Position numbers and translations under genes: made by a program
In this document: positions 23,827 through 33,062 of the stretch, piece after piece
Numbering within the stretch: the stretch's first letter is position 1
Layout: each line of letters begins with the position of its first letter
The notes under the pieces: model-generated
Databases searched by the model: none
Told to the model about the DNA's origin: nothing
Seen by the model: only the letters and a program-made list of their open reading frames with translations
From: Medicago truncatula
Lineage: Eukaryota; Streptophyta; Magnoliopsida; Fabales; Fabaceae
Length of the DNA: 64,000 nt
Reading direction: 5' to 3'
NCBI RefSeq assembly: GCF_003473485.1
Contig: NC_053046.1
Span: 31,635,332-31,699,331 of the forward strand

Positions 23827-24752
23827 AGTGATGAAGTAGTGATAAAAAAAAAAGAAAAAGGAATGACTTGAAATTAAAGAGAGCGAACTTTGGGTTTTAC
23901 AACATAATGATTATAGTTTGTCTGATTTGAGGTTGAGCTACTTTCATTTAACTCCAACCTTAAAGCAGTGTTTTGCTTTTTGTGCCGTGAAGGAATAATT
24001 GTTTTATCTCTAGATGGCTGATGGATTTATTTCATCTAGGCGTAATTTGGAGGTCCTAGATGTTGCTAGCATGGCTTGGAATGGATTGTGCCAAAAACCA
24101 TTCTTTGAAGACATCAAGATCTATGAATATTCTAAAGACATTTCTTTAAAGACGCGTGATCTTTTCAATGATCTTGCTCAATCAATACTGGAGCAACAAT
24201 ATATGTATCTGGAGAATGCAAACATGACTAGTTTGACAAAAAGCACCCATCACATAAGTTTTGACTCCAATAATTTGTTATCAATCGATGACGGTGCCTT
24301 CAAAAAAGTTGAATCCTTGCGAACATTGTATGACTTATAAAAATATATTCCACATAAGAACCTATATTGCATTTTCTTAGGTGCATATTTTAGCTATGAC
24401 ATTTCTTAACAATGTTTTGTAGAGAAACCTATGTTGCATTTTTTAGTTCGTTTTAGTAACTTTTTGATTTCGTATTGTTTAGAAGGGACCTTATAGCCAC
24501 TTCGAGTACATCGAAGCAGCTTTTAAAACTTGACAAATTAACGAGGTAGAGCATGTGATATGGGAAACAAAGTTTGTATATGTTGATATGTAAACTAATG
24601 AAATAGATGTCTAATTGATTTTCTATTTGGGACTCGAGAGTTTCATATCTTAATTATGTGTATGCACAAACGATGTAGATGCAATACAAGAATGATATTA
24701 GAGGTCCACATAGCAATAAAATTAATTAATGAAAATATTATAACTATTCTCA

Positions 24753-25290
24753 TCTATACTATATATATAAAGAAAATAGTGTGTTGTATTTTTTTTCTGA
24801 CTTTTTCTCTTTTTAAAATAACCATCAACTTTCAATATAAATAACAACTATAACAAATTGATAAGAGTAAATGAAGTATAACAAACACGATGAGTGTAAA
24901 TATGTTCAGTTTTTTTCTTTTATCCTTTAAAGGCGTAACAGACTAGATAAGTATATTTATACTTACTTTTTCATTATCCCAATTATACACTTATACAATG
25001 TTTTCTATAATAAAGATTGTTGTTGGTTTTATTAAAAAAAAAAAAAAAAGAATTTAGATTATATTTTTTTAAAAAAAATTAGATTATATTTTTTTGTTAT
25101 ATTGTTGATGTCATTGAAATGGATAGTCGTGATTAGTTTGATTTGTTATAATTTGAAATTAAAAAGAATTTATATTTTTACTTTTAATCAAAATCAAATT
25201 TCATAACAAAAAACACTTATCATAATTTTCAAATGTTAGTGTGATAAAAAAACAGAAAGACGGACACATGAGTGCATGTCTTTCTACTAG
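24753..25290 (+). mobile_element. Complete small non-autonomous Helitron
   Basis: The element starts TCTATACTATATATATAAAG after an A (24752) and ends CTAG (25287-25290) before a T. Just inside the end is a hairpin with arms AGAAAGAC / GTCTTTCT (about 25254-25284). These are all the structural marks of a Helitron inserted into an AT dinucleotide. It is 538 bp and has no coding sequence. The 3' hairpin differs from the family at 6230 and 41003. Confidence 0.7.
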
Positions 25291-25360
25291 TTTTTATAAT
25301 TAGAATATTATAGTTATTCTCATTTTAATTTAAAAGATATAAAAATTATAATTAAAAAAT

Positions 25361-27144
25361 GGCTTAAATATGTAAATCGTCCCTGTAATTTGGCGTATTT
25401 TTTGTTTTCGTCCCTGTATCTTTTTTTGTTCTAAAACAACCCCTATAAGTTAATAACTTTTTGATTTTCGTCCCTCCTGTCAACTTCCGTTACAAAAACG
25501 CACATGTGGAAAACGGAGGATGACGTGGCAGACAATGCTGACGTGGCAAACTTATTGATGAGTCACACAGTGAAAGGTACCAAAATCAAAAAACGAAATT
25601 TGTAGAAGGACCAAAGCCAAAAAAACAAAATTCGTAAAGGGAACAAAACCAAAACCAAAAAACGAAATTTGTAGATGGACTTGACTATTTCCAGGACCAA
25701 AACCAAAAAACGAAATTTGTAGAGGGACCAAAACCAAAAAACGAGAAGACGAAAAATTCAAATTTAATTACATTTCTTCATCTTCTTCTTCATTACTATC
25801 ATTGTCTTCATAAACTTCATCATCATCAAACAAACACAAAAATTTGTAGATGGACTTGACTATTTCTAGGACCAAAACCAAAAAACGAAATTTGTAGAGG
25901 GACCAAAACCAAAAAACGAGAAGACAAAAAATTCAAATTTAATTACATTTCTTCATCTTCTTCTTCATTACTATCATTGTCTTCATAAACTTCATCATCA
26001 TCAAACAAACACATAAATTCATCACTTCAAAATTCAAAAATCCATCAACTTAAAACAACAACAAACTCAATCCAACACCTTCAATTATACCTTCATGTGA
26101 TAACTTCTCTTTTATTTCTTCTCACAAACAACAAAATCAAATTAAACCAATATACCCACTATTCAACGTGCAATCCAATTTCACACACTTTAAAATCGTT
26201 TAAAATAAAACTTATCTCAATTCAACATTCCAACATATTTTTCAATTCTATTTATTATCCCTCTAGATCTTCAAATGAAAAGAATATTCATATCAAACTT
26301 GAACCTTTCTCTTATAATCCAATTTCACACAACAATCTTCCAAATCAATCGGAAAAAAAGAACACAACCCAAATGTTCGAAACAAAAATGATGAGATTAG
26401 AGTTCAAAGAATTGACGAAGAAAGTATTTGGAGTGACCAAGAAATAGCAGAGATGCGAGATCAATGATGAGACGAGAGTTGGTAATGAAAAAAAATCATT
26501 CTTTAGGTTTTTCAATTTGAGAATTTTGTGAATTTTTCAATATTGGGAATTCGAGCATTCACAATGAGGATTTTGTTGTTATAATTTGATTTTGATATTA
26601 TCAATAAAAGTTTAGTGGGACTATGAACATTGTGGATTTTAGTGTTGAGATGTCAATCTGACCATTGTCAATGGGAATTTTGTTTGGGTTTGTGAGAAGT
26701 TGTCTATTGAGAGGGAGATGATGATTTTGAAGTTTTTTTTTTTATCTCTTTTCTGAGTATTTTCTCTTGGGTTTTTTGATGATTTATGAAGACAATGATG
26801 AAGATGTATAAGAGGTGGAAGGAAGAAGATGAAGAAAGCTATTTTTTTCTCGCTTTTTGGTTTTGGTCCCTTTACGAATTTTGTTTTTTCGGCTTTGGTC
26901 CCTCTACAAATTTCGTTTTTTGGTTTTGGTCCCTCGCACTGTGTGACTCATCAATAAGTTTGCCACGTCAGGCACTGCCATGTCATCCTCCGTTTGCCAC
27001 ATGTGCGTTTTGTAATGGAAGTTGACGGGAGGGACGAAAATCAAAAAGTTATTAACTTACAGGGGTTGTTTTAGAACAAAAAAAGATACAGGGACAAAAA
27101 CCAAAAACACGCCAAATTATAGGGACGACTTACATATTTAAGCC
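25361..27144. mobile_element. Mutator-like element with ~290-bp TIRs
   Basis: Left and right ends (25361-25650 and 26856-27144) are near-perfect inverse complements, starting GGCTTAAATATGTAA. The element is flanked by a perfect 9-bp duplication TTAAAAAAT (25352-25360; 27145-27153). Long TIRs plus 9-bp target duplication are diagnostic of the Mutator superfamily. Inside are repeated GGACCAAAACCAAAAAACGA units and a ~165-bp tandem duplication (about 25678-25837 and 25852-26011). The internal frame at 26097-26447 has no recognisable domain and I do not call it. No transposase is present. Confidence 0.9.
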
Positions 27145-27732
27145 TTAAAAAATTGACTAATGACAACGATCGTTGCCTCATTATATGAATTGTATCTTCG
27201 AACGACGTTCAGTAATAACTCATCTGTATAAAATAATCTCAAATTAATAAAGTGACAAACAAAAATAAGGCAAAATTTACAAATAACAATTTATCACTTT
27301 TTATAATGAATAAAAATGTGTAAAAGTTTTTTTTTTTTAAATAAAAGAACTTTTGTATAGAAAAAAAAAAGTTATAAAAAACACAAGTAAGGTTATTATA
27401 ATAAATTTGTTGGTCAACTTGTTTTCCTAAATTTATTTATTTATAGTAGATAGATAGGTATCGGTGAATGACCTCCTTGCTTGGATTGATGGTGCATAAT
27501 ATTAGTACCTTGACTTTGTAATTATTGTAACTGTTGCAGGTGTCTTTCCTTCTCACACCTTGTGCAGGGAGTCACTGGTGTCTATAATATATCTCATTTT
27601 AATTTGTTAAAAAAAAAAAATTCAAAATCGTATTGAAACTTATATTTAATTAAATAAATAGAAAGGTCTTTTTTTTTTTTGACAAGGTGTTCTTTTTGTT
27701 AAGCAGTACATATATGCATATTATATTTTAGA

Positions 27733-27901
27733 GGAGTAATATTTGAACACTCATTTGAGACAACTCTTGTGACAACTTTCTCTCTCTCTCTCTCTTCATT
27801 GGTCAAGAACAATGGAGAGAGAAAAAAGAAGAGAGAAAATAAAAGTATAATGTGAGTATGAAAGAGAAAATTGTCATAAAGTGGTTGTACAAATATCATT
27901 T
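27733..27901. mobile_element. Probable MITE with CT microsatellite
   Basis: The left end (GAGTAATATTTGAACACTC...GTGACAACTTTCTC) and the complement of the right end (GAGAAATGATATTTGTACAACCAC...GACAATTTTCTC) are imperfect inverted repeats. A (CT)n run lies at 27780-27795. No target duplication is clear. Confidence 0.5.
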
Positions 27902-28043
27902 CTCAATATTTTATTGAAAAATTGGTAAAATAGATAAGACTTGTTAAGCTGTCCAATAGACTTGTTCAAGCTGTCCTATACATTATTAAATGCATAAAAC
28001 AAGTCCTGCACCATAAACAATTGGTTATCGTCCTTAGCCAGAG

Positions 28044-28429
28044 CAGGGGTGGATCCCAACATGGCATGGTGTGGCAAGTGCCACACCAATTTTTTTTTTT
28101 TATATATATTTTTATTAATTTATTGTATAATTTTACTCATATATTAATACAAATATCTATTTTTTTTTATTTTATGTTTATACATGTATCTATATATTTA
28201 TTCATATATTAACATGGTGTTATATGTTATTTTTTTAATTTATACAGATGTCTATATTTGTATTCATATATTAATAAGAGAACCTATTTATTTATTTATA
28301 AATGTGTCTATATTTGTACTCATATTTAATAAATAAATATTTTTTTTGTACAATTTATACACATATATCTATATTTTTTATTCATATATCAATACAAAGA
28401 GATATGCTCTAAAAAAAAAATCAATACAA

Positions 28430-28483
<54 letters not shown>

Positions 28484-28768
28484 TCTACACAATTGCAAAT
28501 TACTTCGAAAAAAAGCGCACACGGGTATCTTGTTAGAGCATTTGATTCATCTCTTGTAACCTATATAGAAAGGGATATTCTTAGAACAATTAGTAATTAT
28601 ATAATTTTAGTTTATATTCAACAAATAAAAAATAGATTATTTTCTTTGTAATTTTGATTGCTACAACTATTTTTAATATATCTTCTTATTAAATTTAATA
28701 TTATTTAATTGTTTGACAAAAAAAAAATTTGCCCCACTAATAATATTGTGAAATCAGATCCGCCCGTG
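28044..28768. mobile_element. Non-autonomous hAT-like element
   Basis: The left end CAGGGGTGGATCC and complement of the right end CACGGGCGGATCT form a short imperfect TIR, followed inward by a GTGTGGCAAGTGCC / AGTGGGGCAA block. The interior is extremely AT-rich with a 47-bp TA run. The flanks do not give a convincing 8-bp duplication, so class is tentative. Confidence 0.45.
28432..28478. repeat. (AT)n microsatellite
   Basis: An uninterrupted 47-base AT dinucleotide run. It follows a short direct repeat (ATCAATACAAAGA at 28388 and again at about 28420). Confidence 0.97.
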
Positions 28769-28880
28769 ACCCAAAGTACTAAATTTAAATACTAGTGGCA
28801 TGAAATTTTAAAGATTAAATATAAGTGAATGACGTTTCACCAACTTGAATGAAATTTTATATGGAACGTAAATAAAAAAA

Positions 28881-29713
28881 GGGTTTTTCTAACCTGTGCA
28901 AGATTGCACAGGATAAGAAGTGATTAATGCACCATATTTTATGGGTTTCTCCAAATCCTATTAATGAGCCAATTTATTAGCTTCTTATTTGTTTTTTTTT
29001 TTTGACAAAATTTATTAGCCTTTCCTTAAAACTCGTTCTCTTCCACGCTCACCGCACCAATAAGTAAGAACAAAAAACTGTTCTCTCTCTCTCTCTCATA
29101 TTTGTTTTCTTCTAAAAGCTCTCTCTCTAATATTCATTCCAATGCAGGTAATAACCAAATCGGAATCAAGGTATAACATGAATTATATCTTTTGTAATAA
29201 TTTCTTCTGGTTCTTCTTTTGCTTTGAATTTGGCTAATTCTTCTCACAGTGTTCAAATTGACGGGAGAACCAAAATTGGGCTCAAGTACACTATATTCCA
29301 AACCTCTCAAACTGCACTAACCCGTATAACTGCAAAGCTTCTTTTTTGAAGGAACTGCAAAGCTTTTAAAAGCAAACTGTAATATTTCAAACGAATGAAA
29401 GCAAACTGCAAAGCTTTTGTGACGTGAGAAGAAACTGTAATATTTCAAGCTTATAAAAGCAATCTGTAATCTCTTAAAAAAAAACTGTAATATTTCAAAC
29501 TTGAAGAGTGACGTGAGAAGAGAATAAAATGTTTTAATGTCTTTGTAGAATGTGTCTTTTAAGGGAAGAAGAAGAAAATGTATTAGAGAAGAGAAGAAGG
29601 AAAAAAAACAATTTTCAAGGAAAAGACTCGTTAATAAGGTTTGGAAAACCCATAAAATATGATGCATTAATTACTTCTTATCCTGTGCAATCTTGCACAG
29701 GTTAGAAAAACCC
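28881..29713. mobile_element. Mutator-like element with terminal palindromes
   Basis: The 833-bp element begins GGGTTTTTCTAACC and ends with the complement; the inverted repeat extends ~70 bp. Just inside each end is the palindrome CCTGTGCAAGATTGCACAGG. A perfect 9-bp duplication ATAAAAAAA flanks it (28872-28880 and 29714-29722). The interior contains repeated CTGTAATATTTCAAGC-type stretches (29370-29500) but no protein I recognise. Confidence 0.88.
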
Positions 29714-30095
29714 ATAAAAAAATGCAGGCACTAGATTCATAAACATTTTCTGAAGATCGTTATTCTGTCTGTCGGCCACATCTTATTGTCTCCATTGACA
29801 GATTCATGAACTTGTAGATTCTTTATTCGTGCTCAAGTATCAAACCAACGCAAAAGACACAATTACACAAATAGAATCAATAATGGGCCCCAATAACGTT
29901 AACATTTACATATTTTTCATTCATGCCGACATTAATATATTTTTTGTAAATTGTTTGTGAGCACCTACATGCTGACTTTCTACTTTCATTGCATTTATTT
30001 TCAAAGGTCCTCCAGCTTGGTTCAACACTCATTCTATCTAAACAAATTTCTCGTCTTCTTATCTTTTCAACTCTTTAATTTGTTTTCACAAAAAA

Positions 30096-33062
30096 ATGGC
30101 CGACGCTTTGCTTGGAGTTGTGTTTGAAAATTTGACGGCTCTCCATCAAAATGAATTTTCAACCATTTCTGGAATTAAGTCAAAGGCTCAAAAGCTATCA
30201 GACAACTTAGTTCACATCAAGGCTGTTCTTGAAGATGCTGAGAAGAAACAATTCAAAGAACTCTCTATTAAGCTATGGTTACAAGACCTCAAAGATGCTG
30301 TTTATGTGCTCGATGATATCCTTGATGAGTACTCGATCGAGTCTTGTCGACTGAGAGGATTTACCTCTTTCAAACCAAAGAACATCAAGTTTCGCCATGA
30401 GATCGGTAACAGGTTGAAAGAGATTACAAGGAGGTTAGATAATATTGCTGAACGTAAGAACAAGTTTTCTCTACAGATGGGTGGAACTCTTAGGGAAATC
30501 CCAGATCAAGTAGCTGAAGGGCGCCAAACCGGCTCCATTATTGCTGAACCAAAAGTGTTTGGACGAGAAGTTGATAAAGAAAAGATTGTTGAGTTTCTTC
30601 TCACCCAAGCGAAGGACTCTGACTTCCTTTCCGTCTATCCCATAGTTGGTTTAGGTGGTGTTGGAAAAACAACTCTTGTTCAATTGGTCTACAATGATGT
30701 TAGGGTGAGTGGCAATTTTGAAAAAAAAATTTGGGTTTGTGTTTCTGAGACTTTCTCGGTAAAGAGGATTTTGTGTTCTATTATAGAATCTATCACATTA
30801 GAGAAGTGTCCTGACTTTGATTATGCTGTAATGGAAGGAAAGGTGCAAGGATTGTTGCAAGGGAAAATATATTTGCTGATTTTGGATGATGTGTGGAATC
30901 AAAATGAACAATTGGAATCTGGGTTAACACAAGATAGATGGAATCGTTTGAAATCTGTTTTGTCGTGTGGATCAAAAGGTAGTTCCATTTTAGTGTCCAC
31001 TCGTGATGAGGATGTTGCATCAATCATGGGGACATGGGAAAGTCACCGTTTGTCTGGTCTCTCTGATAGTGATTGTTGGTTGTTGTTCAAACAACATGCA
31101 TTTAAACGTAACAAAGAAGAGGATACAAAGCTTGTGGAAATTGGAAAGGAGATAGTAAAGAAATGTAATGGATTGCCTCTTGCAGCAAAAGCATTGGGGG
31201 GTTTAATGGTCTCAATGAATGAAGAAAAGGAATGGCTTGATATTAAAGACAGTGAGCTTTGGGATTTACCACATGAAAAATCTATTTTACCTGCTTTGAG
31301 TTTGAGTTACTTTTATTTAACACCAACCCTAAAGCAATGTTTCTCCTTTTGTGCTATATTTCCCAAAGATAGAGAAATCCTGAAGGAAGAATTGATTCAA
31401 CTTTGGATGGCTAATGGATTTATTGCAAAGAGGAATTTAGAGGTTGAAGATGTTGGAAACATGGTTTGGAAGGAATTGTACAAAAAATCGTTCTTTCAAG
31501 ATAGCAAGATGGATGAATATTCTGGAGACATTTCTTTCAAGATGCATGATCTTGTCCATGATCTCGCTCAATCAGTAATGGGGCAAGAATGTATGTGTTT
31601 GGAGAATAAAAACACGACTAATTTGTCAAAAAGCACACACCACATTGGTTTTGACAGCAACAACTTTTTATCCTTCGATGAAAATGCTTTCAAAAAAGTT
31701 GAATCCTTGCGAACTTTGTTTGACATGAAGAAATATTATTTTCTTAGAAAAAAAGATGATCACTTCCCATTAAGCAGCTCTCTCCGTGTTTTAAGCACAT
31801 CTTCTCTGCAGATCCCAATATGGAGTTTAATTCATTTAAGGTATTTGGAACTTACTTATCTTGACATAGAAAAGTTGCCTAACTCAATTTACAACTTACA
31901 AAAACTGGAAATCTTGAAAATAAAACGTTGTGATAAACTGAGTTGTCTTCCAAAACGCTTGGCTTGCTTACAAAATCTTAGGCATATAGTCATTGAAGAA
32001 TGTCGGTCTTTGTCTCTAATGTTTCCTAACATTGGAAAATTATCTTGTCTAAGAACATTAAGTGTGTACATTGTTAGTTTAGAGAAAGGGAATAGCTTGA
32101 CAGAGTTACGTGATCTAAACCTCGGTGGAAAACTGCATATCCAAGGATTAAACAATGTTGGCAGGTTATCTGAAGCTGAAGCGGCTAATTTGATGGGTAA
32201 AAAAGACCTTCATCAATTATGCTTGTCGTGGATATCGCAACAGGAATCTATAATTAGTGCTGAGCAAGTGCTCGAAGAGCTTCAACCTCACTCAAATCTC
32301 AATTCCTTGACAGTAAATTTCTATGAAGGATTATCGTTACCAAGTTGGATAAGCCTTCTTAGTAATTTAATTTCTCTTAATCTTTGGAATTGCAACAAAA
32401 TTGTGCTGCTTCAGTTACTTGGTAAACTACCATCTCTAAAAAATCTTAGAGTATATCGTATGAATAATCTGAAATACTTGGATGATGATGAATCTGAGGA
32501 TGGTATGGAGGTGAGGGTTTTCCCATCTCTGGAGGTACTCTACTTACAACGCCTACCAAACATAGAGGGGTTATTGAAAGTGGAAAGAGGGGAGATGTTT
32601 CCTTGTCTTTCTAACTTGACAATCTCCTATTGCCCTAAAATTGGACTGCCATGTCTTCCATCTCTTAAAGACCTCTATGTTGAGGGATGTAACAATGAGT
32701 TACTGAGGTCAATCTCTACCTTCCGTGGTCTTACTCAGCTTATCTTATATGAAGGTGAAGGAATAACATCCTTCCCAGAGGGGATGTTCAAAAACCTTAC
32801 TTCTCTTCAATCTCTGTCTATCATTAGTTGTAATGAGTTGGAGTCCTTACCAGAGCAAAATTGGGAAGGTCTTCAATCCCTTCGAACTCTACAGATTTAT
32901 AGCTGTGAAGGATTGCGATGCTTGCCGGAGGGTATTCGACACCTCACTTCTCTTGAGCTTCTGACTATCATTAATTGCCCAACATTAGAGGAACGATGCA
33001 AAGAGGGAACAGGGGAGGATTGGGACAAGATAGCTCATATTCCAAATATACAGTTTAAGTGA
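30096..33062 (+). CDS. CC-NBS-LRR disease-resistance protein (NLR), 988 aa
   Basis: A single uninterrupted exon encodes an intracellular immune receptor of the CNL class, whose members detect pathogen effectors and trigger defence when ADP is exchanged for ATP in the NB-ARC module. Visible in order: an Rx-type coiled coil (1 to ~165, VYVLDDILDE near 69-78), P-loop GLGGVGKTT (185-193), RNBS-A, kinase-2 LILDDVW (261-267), RNBS-B SSILVSTRD (296-304), GLPLAAKALGG (359-369), RNBS-D CFSFCAIFPKD (415-425), intact MHD (483-485) and about 15 leucine-rich repeats (~530-980). Trp267 closing kinase-2 is typical of CNLs. The ATG follows an A-rich leader (CACAAAAAA) and agrees with the family N-terminus MADALL. 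Length is normal for the RGA/R3a-like group. Its pathogen specificity cannot be read from the sequence. Confidence 0.97.
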   Translation: MADALLGVVFENLTALHQNEFSTISGIKSKAQKLSDNLVHIKAVLEDAEKKQFKELSIKLWLQDLKDAVYVLDDILDEYSIESCRLRGFTSFKPKNIKFRHEIGNRLKEITRRLDNIAERKNKFSLQMGGTLREIPDQVAEGRQTGSIIAEPKVFGREVDKEKIVEFLLTQAKDSDFLSVYPIVGLGGVGKTTLVQLVYNDVRVSGNFEKKIWVCVSETFSVKRILCSIIESITLEKCPDFDYAVMEGKVQGLLQGKIYLLILDDVWNQNEQLESGLTQDRWNRLKSVLSCGSKGSSILVSTRDEDVASIMGTWESHRLSGLSDSDCWLLFKQHAFKRNKEEDTKLVEIGKEIVKKCNGLPLAAKALGGLMVSMNEEKEWLDIKDSELWDLPHEKSILPALSLSYFYLTPTLKQCFSFCAIFPKDREILKEELIQLWMANGFIAKRNLEVEDVGNMVWKELYKKSFFQDSKMDEYSGDISFKMHDLVHDLAQSVMGQECMCLENKNTTNLSKSTHHIGFDSNNFLSFDENAFKKVESLRTLFDMKKYYFLRKKDDHFPLSSSLRVLSTSSLQIPIWSLIHLRYLELTYLDIEKLPNSIYNLQKLEILKIKRCDKLSCLPKRLACLQNLRHIVIEECRSLSLMFPNIGKLSCLRTLSVYIVSLEKGNSLTELRDLNLGGKLHIQGLNNVGRLSEAEAANLMGKKDLHQLCLSWISQQESIISAEQVLEELQPHSNLNSLTVNFYEGLSLPSWISLLSNLISLNLWNCNKIVLLQLLGKLPSLKNLRVYRMNNLKYLDDDESEDGMEVRVFPSLEVLYLQRLPNIEGLLKVERGEMFPCLSNLTISYCPKIGLPCLPSLKDLYVEGCNNELLRSISTFRGLTQLILYEGEGITSFPEGMFKNLTSLQSLSIISCNELESLPEQNWEGLQSLRTLQIYSCEGLRCLPEGIRHLTSLELLTIINCPTLEERCKEGTGEDWDKIAHIPNIQFK

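Larger units (their letters stand above)
22413..24340 (+). pseudogene. CC-NBS-LRR (NLR) pseudogene
   Basis: Starting MTEALLGVAFENLLSLVQ at 22413, the sequence follows the intact NLR at 30096 through the coiled-coil domain (YVLDDILDE conserved), P-loop (GLGGIGKTT, near 23329), RNBS-A and the SKGSFIFASTPDE RNBS-B region, then the winged-helix end (24014-24340) up to the start of the LRR region. Breaks include an in-frame stop in the CC domain (near 22490), stops near 22800 and 22833, frameshifts around 23520 and 23840-24010, a TRIM inserted at 22892, and a second LTR-like insert at 23718 that replaced the GLPL region. The MHD motif has become TRD and nearly the whole LRR domain is missing. It is a tandem paralogue of the gene 7.7 kb downstream. 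Confidence 0.92.

Noticed and set aside
26097-26447. 116-aa ORF inside a Mutator-like element
   Set aside because: No domain, low-complexity Asn/Ile/Ser/Lys composition and no splice or conservation evidence.
27780-27795. CT-rich tract as a promoter element
   Set aside because: It lies inside a MITE-like inverted repeat with no gene downstream.
30793-31023. Minus-strand ORF inside the NLR
   Set aside because: Antisense shadow of the NB-ARC coding sequence.
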